Shown here: positions 6,966 to 11,398 of the stretch, piece by piece | How positions within the stretch are numbered: the first letter of the stretch is position 1 | How the letters are laid out: each line of letters starts with the position of its first letter | From: Jatrophihabitans sp. | Lineage (GTDB): Bacteria > Actinomycetota > Actinomycetes > Mycobacteriales > Jatrophihabitantaceae | Reading direction: 5' to 3' | Assembly: GCA_004299665.1 (NCBI GenBank) | Contig: SCQZ01000508.1 | Span: 1-11,398 of the forward strand | Length of the DNA stretch: 11,398 nt | Made by a program: the position numbers and the translations under genes | The notes under the pieces: model-generated | The model's input: the letters and a program-made list of their open reading frames with translations, nothing else | Told to the model about the DNA's origin: nothing | Database searches by the model: none

Positions 6966-7658
6966 GTGCGCGTGCTGGTGGTCGAGGACGACCCGCGGAT
7001 GGCCGATCTGCTGCGCCGCGGGCTGGCCGAGGAGGGGTACGGCGTCGATATCGCCACCACCGGCCCGGACGGCCTGTGGCGCGCGGCCGAGACCGCGTAC
7101 GACGTGATCGTGCTCGACGTGGTGCTGCCCGGGCTGGACGGCTTCGGCGTCTGCCGGGAGCTGCGGGCGGCCGGCAACTGGGCGCCGGTGCTGATGCTCA
7201 CCGCCCGTGCCGTGCTGGAGGACCGCGTGCACGGGTTGGACGCCGGCGCGGACGACTACCTGACCAAGCCGTTCCGGTTCGTCGAGTTGCAGGCGCGCAT
7301 CCGGGCGCTGCTGCGGCGCGGGGGCCCACCGCGCCCGGCGGTCCTTTCCGCCGGGTCGTTGCGCCTCGATCCGGCCGCGCGGATCGCGTGGCGCGGCGAG
7401 GTGCCGCTGGAACTGTCCGCCCGGGAGTTCGAACTGCTGCGGCTGTTCCTCAGCCGCGTCGGCGAGGTCCTGACGCGCAGTTATGTCATCGAGCACCTGT
7501 GGGACTTCGCGTACGAGGCGGGCAGCAACGTCGTCGATCAGTACGTCAGCGCGCTGCGCCGCAAGATCGACCGGCCCTTCGGTGTCGAGCAGCTCGAGAC
7601 GGTCCGAGGGGCCGGGTACCGGCTGCTGGCCGAGCCGGAGCCCGCGGGGGACCAATGA
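6966..7658 (+). CDS. OmpR/PhoB-family response regulator
   Basis: This 230-residue transcription regulator has an N-terminal receiver domain (about 1-112) and a C-terminal winged-helix DNA-binding domain (about 128-224). The receiver has the acidic pair in VVEDDPR (E7-D8-D9), phospho-acceptor D51 (IVLDVVLPG), switch T79 (MLTARA) and K101 (YLTKPF). The output domain shows LELSAREFELLRLFLSRVGEVLTR, VDQYVSALRRKI and the terminal RGAGYRLL hairpin. The GTG at 6966 gives the usual MRVLVVEDD start; GTG 6957 would add three residues and has GGGGA 4 nt before it. Its stop codon overlaps the ATG of the first mini-ORF at 7655 by 4 nt, so the sensor kinase is expressed through the repeat relay downstream. 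Targets are unknown; the divergent lipid-modification operon is the obvious candidate. Confidence 0.92.
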   Translation: MRVLVVEDDPRMADLLRRGLAEEGYGVDIATTGPDGLWRAAETAYDVIVLDVVLPGLDGFGVCRELRAAGNWAPVLMLTARAVLEDRVHGLDAGADDYLTKPFRFVELQARIRALLRRGGPPRPAVLSAGSLRLDPAARIAWRGEVPLELSAREFELLRLFLSRVGEVLTRSYVIEHLWDFAYEAGSNVVDQYVSALRRKIDRPFGVEQLETVRGAGYRLLAEPEPAGDQ

Positions 7659-7690
7659 GTACCGAGCGACATCTGGTGGAGCGAGCGTGA
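7655..7690 (+). CDS. Mini-ORF 1 in the repeat relay (MSTERHLVERA)
   Basis: Eleven codons and TGA. Its ATG overlaps the TGA of the response-regulator gene (ATGA), and its own TGA overlaps the GTG of mini-ORF 2 (GTGA). The peptide has no recognisable domain, and its likely role is translational coupling rather than a peptide function. It is in the same frame as the sensor kinase, 96 nt upstream of that start. Confidence 0.5.
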   Translation: MSTERHLVERA

Positions 7691-7722
7691 GGACCGAGCG
7701 ACAGCTGGTGGAGCGAGCGTGA
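7687..7722 (+). CDS. Mini-ORF 2 in the repeat relay (MRTERQLVERA)
   Basis: GTG start with GGTGGAG 5 nt upstream inside mini-ORF 1. It is 11 codons and overlaps both neighbours by 4 nt. Its DNA and peptide sequences are identical to mini-ORF 3, indicating a recent unit duplication. Confidence 0.5.
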   Translation: MRTERQLVERA

Positions 7723-7754
7723 GGACCGAGCGACAGCTGGTGGAGCGAGCGTGA
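7719..7754 (+). CDS. Mini-ORF 3 in the repeat relay (MRTERQLVERA)
   Basis: GTG start and 11 codons. Its TGA (7752-7754) overlaps the GTG of the sensor kinase at 7751, so ribosomes ending here are placed on the kinase start. Confidence 0.5.
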   Translation: MRTERQLVERA

Positions 7755-9127
7755 GTATCCGCGCCCGGTTGGCGGTGGGATTCACCCTGGTCATGCTGGT
7801 GCTGACCGTCAGCGGTTCGGTGCTGTTCGTGTCCCAGCTGCAGAAGGCGCTGCTGTCGAGCGTGCACTCGCGCCTGTCCGACCGGCTCGCGGTGCTGCTC
7901 ACCGAGGCGGCCGACCGCGGCGGGCGCATCCACCCGCTGCTGGGCAGCAACGGCATCTACGCCCAGGTGCTCGACCCGGGCGCAGCGGTGCTCACGACGA
8001 CGCGGGGCACGGACCGCGCCCCGTTCCTCACCCCCGCCCAGCTGGCGCGGATCGGGGACCGGACGGTCAGCTTCGACGGCCACCTCCAGGTCCATGCGGG
8101 TGCTCGTGTCGTGCGCACAGCCATGCGCCTACGTGCCACGACCTTGCCGCGGTCCGGCGACTTCCTCGTCGTCGCCACCAGCGAGGCGGACGTCGACACC
8201 GCGGCGCGGCGCGCGGCCATCCAGCTCATCGTCCTGTGCGCGGGGATGCTCGTGGTCGCCCTCGTCGGTGGCTGGTGGCTGACGCGGGCGGCGCTGCGCC
8301 CGGTCGAGAGGATGCGGCGCCAGGTCGCGCGCCTCGGCGTCGACCGGCTCGCCAGCGGTATTGCGGTGCCGCGCAGCCGCGACGAGATCGCGCTGCTCGG
8401 GCACACCTTCAACGACCTGCTACGGCGGGTCAGCGACGCCGCCGATCGCGAGCGTGCCTTCGTCAGCGACGCCGGGCACGAGTTGCGCACGCCGCTGGCG
8501 ATCCTCAAGGGCGAGTTGGAGCTGGCGCAGAACCCGAAGCGCACCCGCGAGGAACTGCTGGGGACGGTCGGCGTCGCGGCCGAGGAGACCGACCGTCTCA
8601 TCGCGCTGGCGGAGGACCTGCTGTTCCTGGCGCGCGGGGACGAGAGCCCCGCGGTGCCGCTGGAGCCGGCCGACCTGGTCGCGATCGTGGACGAGGCCGT
8701 GCGCAGCGTCGCGGTGATGGCGCAGAGCCGCTCCGTGCGCCTGGCCGTCGCCGCGCCGCCGCAACTGTGGTCGGACGTCGACCGCGACCGGATCCGCCGT
8801 GCGGTCGACAACGTGCTGGTCAACGCGCTGCATGCCGTTGCCGAGGGCGGCTCGGTCCGCGTGGACCTGGCGGCGGTGTCGGGGGAGGCGGTGCTGCGCG
8901 TCACGGACGACGGGCCGGGGTTCCCGCCCGAGTTCGTTCCGCACGCCTTCGAGCGGTTCTCCCGGGTGCCGGACCCGGCGGTGCCGGGCAACGGTCTCGG
9001 CCTGGCGATCGTCCGGTCCGTCATGACCGGGCACGGGGGGACCGCGACCGTCGAGAACGCCACCGGCGGGGGAGCGGTGATCACCTTGCGCTGGCCCCTG
9101 ACGAGCTCGCCCCGTGAGGGGAACTGA
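7751..9127 (+). CDS. Membrane sensor histidine kinase (HAMP-HisKA-HATPase)
   Basis: This 458-residue kinase is the partner of the response regulator upstream. TM1 is at about 8-28, followed by an extracytoplasmic sensor of about 125 residues with no recognised fold, TM2 at about 157-177, a HAMP segment (178-232), the dimerisation/phosphotransfer domain with H243 in the H-box DAGHELRTPLAIL, and the ATP-binding domain with N-box DNVLVNALHA (N354, N358), G1 DDGPG (386-390), F-box FERFSR and G2 GNGLGLAI (413-420). All catalytic boxes are intact and the length is normal. The start is the GTG at 7751, overlapping the last mini-ORF and using the GGTGGAG provided by the repeat. The gene ends 6 bp from the convergent vapC remnant, with no terminator visible in the gap. 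The signal sensed cannot be inferred. Confidence 0.93.
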   Translation: MSIRARLAVGFTLVMLVLTVSGSVLFVSQLQKALLSSVHSRLSDRLAVLLTEAADRGGRIHPLLGSNGIYAQVLDPGAAVLTTTRGTDRAPFLTPAQLARIGDRTVSFDGHLQVHAGARVVRTAMRLRATTLPRSGDFLVVATSEADVDTAARRAAIQLIVLCAGMLVVALVGGWWLTRAALRPVERMRRQVARLGVDRLASGIAVPRSRDEIALLGHTFNDLLRRVSDAADRERAFVSDAGHELRTPLAILKGELELAQNPKRTREELLGTVGVAAEETDRLIALAEDLLFLARGDESPAVPLEPADLVAIVDEAVRSVAVMAQSRSVRLAVAAPPQLWSDVDRDRIRRAVDNVLVNALHAVAEGGSVRVDLAAVSGEAVLRVTDDGPGFPPEFVPHAFERFSRVPDPAVPGNGLGLAIVRSVMTGHGGTATVENATGGGAVITLRWPLTSSPREGN

Positions 9128-9133
9128 AGCCGG

Positions 9134-9535
9134 TCAGACCCGGATGACCAGCGGCCCGCCCGCCTGCTCGATGACCTCGAAGTCGTCGTCCCGGCTGACG
9201 ACGTCCATCGCGTTAGCGGCGGCGACGGCCGCGATCCACAGATCGTTGATCTTCGCGCGGTGGCCCTGCTCGGCGAGCCGGACGCGCAGTTCGGCCCACC
9301 GGCGGGCGGCCTCGATCGTCACGGGCAGTGCCTCGACGGTCGACGCCGCCTCCAGGGTGGCGAGCCGGCGCGCGCGGGTGGCGGTGTCGCCGGCGGTCAG
9401 CACCCCGGCCTACAACTCGGCGATCGTCACCACGGTGACCGTCGTGAGGTGCGGCAGCCGATCACCGTTCAGCGATCGGCCGGTCTCACGAGCGATGAAG
9501 ACGCTCGTGACGAGCACCGCCGGCCGGTCGTTCAC
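9134..9535 (-). pseudogene. vapC: Decayed VapC-type PIN-domain toxin
   Basis: Read from the GTG at 9535, which overlaps the antitoxin stop as GTGA, the frame gives a full-length PIN-type ribonuclease of about 132 codons. It carries two lesions. At residues 8-13 it reads LVTSVF where VapC proteins read V-D-T-S-V-F, so the codon for the first catalytic Asp is missing, as by a clean 3-nt deletion. Codon 42 is TAG (9412-9410) in AEL*AGVL, where a sense codon is expected; C to T in CAG would explain it. The other acidic sites survive: E40, the Asp of NDLWIAA and the acidic cluster of SRDDDFEVI. An internal GTG at 9403 opens an 89-codon frame, but that would lack the first strand and the nucleotide-proximal Asp. 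Active toxin is unlikely. Confidence 0.8.
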
Positions 9536-9789
9536 GGCGCGGCGACGTCGTCGGTGGTGTCGCCGGAGAGGCGCTCGAGCGCATCGGTCAGGCCCGGGTC
9601 GGCCTGACGCTTCGCGATCAGGTCGATGAGGTCCGCCCTCGCGAAGAACTGTGGCCGCGCCCCGGGAACGGGGCCGATCTCGGCAACCGGGCGGCCGTTG
9701 ACCGTGATCGTCACCCGCGTGCCGCCGGACACCTGGGGCAACACGTCAGCGGTGTGGTTGCGCAGGTCCCGGGAGCCCACCGTCACCAT
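9532..9789 (-). CDS. vapB: Phd/YefM-type (VapB) antitoxin, partner toxin inactivated
   Basis: This 85-residue antitoxin begins MVTVGSRDLRNHTADVLPQV, the usual Phd/YefM DNA-binding and dimerisation start, continues with TRVTITVNGRPVAEIGPV (the conserved G-R-P-V-A turn), and ends with an acidic toxin-binding tail (about 45-85). The ATG at 9789 fits the family N-terminus; a longer frame from GTG 9810 does not. There is no ribosome-binding site, and TACGGT (9802-9797) ends 7 nt before the ATG, suggesting a leaderless mRNA. The gene looks fully intact although its VapC partner is broken, so it may persist as an orphan repressor or as an antidote to related toxins elsewhere in the genome. Confidence 0.82.
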   Translation of the reverse strand: MVTVGSRDLRNHTADVLPQVSGGTRVTITVNGRPVAEIGPVPGARPQFFARADLIDLIAKRQADPGLTDALERLSGDTTDDVAAP

Positions 9790-9796
9790 GTGCGCG

Positions 9797-9802
9797 ACCG
9801 TA
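9797..9802 (-). promoter_or_regulatory. Possible -10 box for the orphan antitoxin
   Basis: TACGGT on the minus strand ends 7 nt before the ATG at 9789. CTGATC about 18 nt further upstream is a weak -35 match. The spacing implies a leaderless transcript. Confidence 0.3.
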
Positions 9803-9883
9803 GCACCCACGCCACATACTGATCAGCACAGCCAGCGGGAAGTCGAGGTGCGGACAGGCCGGCCGAGGTCAACCACGTGATCA

Positions 9884-9926
9884 GCTACTTACCTGGCTAC
9901 TTGCAGGCTAGGATTTCGGCTAGCAT
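9884..9926 (+). promoter_or_regulatory. Promoter/operator region of the RelE-type module with GCTA array
   Basis: GCTA recurs at 9884, 9896, 9907 and 9919, start-to-start 12, 11 and 12 bp; the first two are GCTACTT. TAGCAT (9921-9926) is a good -10 candidate, with TSS expected at about 9933-9935, at the antitoxin ATG (9935), so the mRNA may be leaderless. Regularly spaced sites over the promoter are what an autorepressing antitoxin would bind. Confidence 0.4.
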
Positions 9927-9934
9927 TGACGGTC

Positions 9935-10210
9935 ATGAAGACGATGTCGCTGAGCGAGGCAAAGGACAAACTCTCCAGACTGGTCGACGAGGCCGAAACG
10001 ACCCACGAGATCATCACGATCACCAAGCACGGCCGTGCTGCCGCGGTGCTCATCTCCGCCGATGACCTCGAGTCCCTGCACGAGGCCGTGTTCTGGTTGT
10101 CCAGGCCGGGCATCCGCGAAGCGATCTCCGAGGCGGACGCGGCGATCGCCGCCGGCGACACGGTCGGCAGCCCGGAGTTGCGCCGGCGGCTCGGGCTGCC
10201 CGAGCAGTGA
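9935..10210 (+). CDS. Phd/YefM-family antitoxin of a RelE-type module
   Basis: This 91-residue protein has the N-terminal DNA-binding/dimer domain MKTMSLSEAKDKLSRLVDEA, the strand EIITITKHGRAAAVLISADDLESL (family signature T-K-x-G-x-x-x-A-V-L-I), and an acidic, helical C-terminal toxin-binding tail rich in Glu, Asp and Ala (about 52-91). The ATG at 9935 gives the standard family start; an upstream in-frame TTG at 9926 is less likely and overlaps the probable -10. No ribosome-binding site is seen. Its stop overlaps the toxin start as GTGA. Known Phd/YefM antitoxins neutralise the toxin and repress their own promoter, and the GCTA array just upstream fits that. Confidence 0.9.
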   Translation: MKTMSLSEAKDKLSRLVDEAETTHEIITITKHGRAAAVLISADDLESLHEAVFWLSRPGIREAISEADAAIAAGDTVGSPELRRRLGLPEQ

Positions 10211-10473
10211 GCTACCGCGTCGAGTGGACACCGCCCGCCCAGCGCGACGTGGCCCGGCTGCCCGGCAAGATCGCCGTCGCGGTGATGGCCTACGTCGACG
10301 CGCGCCTCGCGCTGAACCCGCGACGGCTCAGCAAGCCACTCGCCGGTGATCTGGAGGGTCTGCACGGCGCCCGTAACGGCGACTACCGCGTGCTGCTGCG
10401 CATCGACGACGAGACCACGGTCATCTGGATCATTCGCGTAGACCATCGCGCTCATATCTACCGGCCCCGCTGA
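10207..10473 (+). CDS. relE: RelE/ParE-superfamily toxin (RelE type)
   Basis: This is an 88-residue toxin with the RelE fold order: strand SYRVEWTPPAQRDVARL, two helices (about 18-36), then the core ARNGDYRVLLRIDDETTVIWIIRVDHRAHIYR. The conserved G-D-Y-R-V (58-62), I-D, H80-R81 and Y85 match mycobacterial RelE-like mRNA interferases that cut mRNA in the ribosomal A site. The GTG start overlaps the antitoxin stop by 4 nt, and the length is typical. No lesion is visible, in contrast to the neighbouring vapC. Assignment to RelE rather than ParE rests on general similarity and on the Phd/YefM partner. Confidence 0.9.
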   Translation: MSYRVEWTPPAQRDVARLPGKIAVAVMAYVDARLALNPRRLSKPLAGDLEGLHGARNGDYRVLLRIDDETTVIWIIRVDHRAHIYRPR

Positions 10474-10769
10474 CACCCCGGGTCGGGCATGCGATCGCCG
10501 GATCGAGGGGATGGGACTTCGTGTCAGTTTGCAGATGAACGTGTCCTCTAGGACATAAGTCAAACACGGACATTCGAATCCCGCAGGTTCGGTCACGTGT
10601 TGTCCTCCGACCGAGCAATATCCCCGCATCTTCGTTGGGTGGGCCAGAAAGGACGGCAGGTTGGACATCCACGGATGGACGGAGTGGCCGTCTTGTCGGT
10701 GGCATCCGGCACGATCGACATGTGATCTGGCCAGCTAGCGGCGTTACAGCCGTGCACTTTGCGGACGCG
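10474..10769. other. Gene-free stretch of about 300 bp, less GC-rich, with a short palindrome
   Basis: No frame here gives a recognisable protein; the open frames on both strands lack ribosome-binding sites and family motifs. Visible structure: the palindrome TGTCCT-CT-AGGACA (10542-10555), and GGACAT again at 10568-10573 and 10663-10668. The base composition is more A/T-rich than in the core genes. The segment should hold the promoter of the downstream PIN gene, but I cannot place it. Confidence 0.5.
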
Positions 10770-11398
10770 ATGTCTAGGTACTACGACTACGCCCAGGACG
10801 AGCACTACAAGATCCTCAACGGCGACGACAAGGTCAACGCCTACCTCAAGTGGGTTGGGGACGTGCACCGACTGGTCCGGCCAGTTCTGCAGTCTGACGA
10901 CATCGACCGGTTGCTCCTGACGCGGCGGTACTGGGCGACGCTGGCCAACCCAGAACCGTCACCGGCGCTGCTTTTCGCGGTGCAGGAGGAAGCGCAAGCG
11001 CGGGTGGCCGACCTGGAGCAGGCACGCAACGATGCCGTGACCCTGCGCAACCGCTGGACCACGACAAACGACCTGGACCCCACCCATGTCGTTGTGCCAG
11101 ACACAAACGTGTTCGTGAGCTGGTGCGACGAAGCCGCCAAGAAGACGCGTGACATCGCCGAGATCGACTGGCGCACTCCCGTTCAGGCCCGGACCTTCGA
11201 TGGAGTGCGGGTGGTCATTCCGCTCGTGGTCATCGACGAACTCGAGCTCACCAAGGACAAACGGCAAGACGTGCGCGGCAGGCAGGCCCGCAAGGCAGTG
11301 AACACGTTGTTCGACTGGTTCGAGTACGACCCCGACCGGACGCACCATGTCGTTCAGCGCGGGCCGGACACCGGCGAAGTGACCGTCGAACTACTGGC
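10770..11398 (+). CDS. PIN-domain protein with helical N-terminal extension, truncated by the window end
   Basis: At least 209 residues are visible and the frame is still open at 11398. Residues 1-105 (MSRYYDYAQDEHYKILNGDD onward) are charged and probably helical, with no domain I recognise. From about 107 a PIN nuclease begins: VVVPDTNVFVSW (catalytic D111), then VRVVIPLVVIDELELTKDK with D156 and E157, then R-x-R-x-A-R-K-A, an order typical of stand-alone PIN ribonucleases. The remaining acidic residues would lie beyond the window. In-frame GTG codons at 10752 and 10722 could extend the start; no option has a good ribosome-binding site. Codon choice (GTT, CCA, CAA, AAA, ACA) is visibly less GC-biased than in the left part of the window, a sign of transfer. 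No antitoxin precedes it, so it is probably not a VapBC toxin. Confidence 0.75.
   Translation, partial: MSRYYDYAQDEHYKILNGDDKVNAYLKWVGDVHRLVRPVLQSDDIDRLLLTRRYWATLANPEPSPALLFAVQEEAQARVADLEQARNDAVTLRNRWTTTNDLDPTHVVVPDTNVFVSWCDEAAKKTRDIAEIDWRTPVQARTFDGVRVVIPLVVIDELELTKDKRQDVRGRQARKAVNTLFDWFEYDPDRTHHVVQRGPDTGEVTVELL

Larger units (their letters stand above)
7655..7750 (+). repeat. Three tandem 32-bp repeats between regulator and kinase (MIRU-like)
   Basis: Copies are at 7655-7686, 7687-7718 and 7719-7750. Copies 2 and 3 are identical; copy 1 differs at unit positions 1, 6 and 17. Each unit begins with a start codon followed by A, and ends with GGTGGAG plus CGAGC, so it supplies a ribosome-binding site 5 nt before the next GTG, and the last one serves the kinase gene. 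Because 32 is not a multiple of 3, each unit shifts the frame. The stop/start overlaps resemble the MIRUs of the mycobacterial senX3-regX3 operon, but those units are longer. Confidence 0.9.

Noticed and set aside
4257..7655. A minus-strand frame open for 1132 codons
   Set aside because: Only the part below about 5777 has a coherent membrane/esterase protein. Above it, the frame is antisense to the regulator or out of frame with the DUF2156 gene and gives low-complexity Arg/Ala/Pro sequence, a common effect of high GC.
7655..7750. CRISPR array
   Set aside because: The 32-bp units are directly adjacent with no spacers, are only three, and encode stop/start overlaps.
7538..8095. Minus-strand frames across the repeats with repeated Ser/Arg-rich peptides
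   Set aside because: The apparent peptide repeats simply reflect the 32-bp DNA repeat read backwards, and the frames are antisense to the kinase N-terminus.
9134..9403. The 89-codon frame as a complete small gene
   Set aside because: It is the C-terminal part of the decayed VapC, lacking the first strand and catalytic Asp, and lies behind an in-frame TAG.
10565..10595. tRNA or tRNA-remnant attachment site suggested by TTCGAATCCCGC
   Set aside because: The flanks do not pair as a T-arm (GGACA against CCCGC) and no acceptor or anticodon arm can be drawn on either strand.
9889..10668. A 259-codon minus-strand frame opposite the toxin-antitoxin module
   Set aside because: It is antisense to two well-supported genes, and the translated sequence has no family features.
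10597..10725. A 42-codon plus-strand frame ending as GTGA at the GTG 10722
   Set aside because: There is no ribosome-binding site, composition bias or known family; the 4-nt overlap depends on an unlikely start of the PIN gene.

Overview
The window is very GC-rich, almost every gene uses G/C-ending codons, GTG starts and 4-bp GTGA stop/start overlaps are common, and the gene families are typical of actinomycetes: a GuaB1-type GMP reductase, a wax ester synthase/diacylglycerol acyltransferase, an MT0933-like small 'antitoxin' and a rhomboid-like membrane esterase. This points to a high-GC actinobacterium, most likely of the Mycobacteriales/Pseudonocardiales type. The genus cannot be fixed from the sequence alone.

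Layout. 1-804: 3' end of a GuaB1-like purine salvage enzyme, followed at once by a zinc-type cation diffusion facilitator (810-1748). A GC-only hairpin separates it from a convergent small antitoxin-like gene (1794-1982, minus). A divergent WS/DGAT gene (2046-3440) makes storage or envelope neutral lipid and runs into the minus-strand xthA (3444-4244) with 3 bp between stops. xthA is the last gene of an apparent minus-strand operon: a DUF2156/LPG-synthase-C aminoacyl-lipid transferase (5774-6817), a membrane-anchored rhomboid-like/esterase fusion (4257 to about 5777), then xthA.

Divergent from that operon, across about 140 bp, lies an OmpR-type two-component system (response regulator 6966-7658, sensor kinase 7751-9127). 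The two genes are joined by three tandem copies of a 32-bp repeat. Each copy encodes an 11-residue mini-ORF that overlaps its neighbours by 4 nt, giving an unbroken stop/start relay from regulator to kinase. This recalls the MIRU repeats described in the mycobacterial senX3-regX3 operon, but the unit is shorter and its sequence is different. It is the most striking structure in the window. The transferase, esterase and sensor system together look like an envelope-lipid charge-modification module with its own regulator; this is inference.

9134-11398 is accessory in character. It holds a Phd-type antitoxin gene (9532-9789, minus) whose VapC partner (9134-9535) carries two independent lesions: the codon for the first catalytic Asp is missing and there is an in-frame TAG. 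A divergent and intact Phd/RelE-type module follows (9935-10473), then about 300 bp with no convincing gene, then a PIN-domain protein with a long N-terminal extension, cut by the window end (10770-11398+). Codon use becomes less GC-extreme towards the right edge, consistent with acquired DNA. No rRNA, tRNA, CRISPR array or complete insertion sequence was seen.
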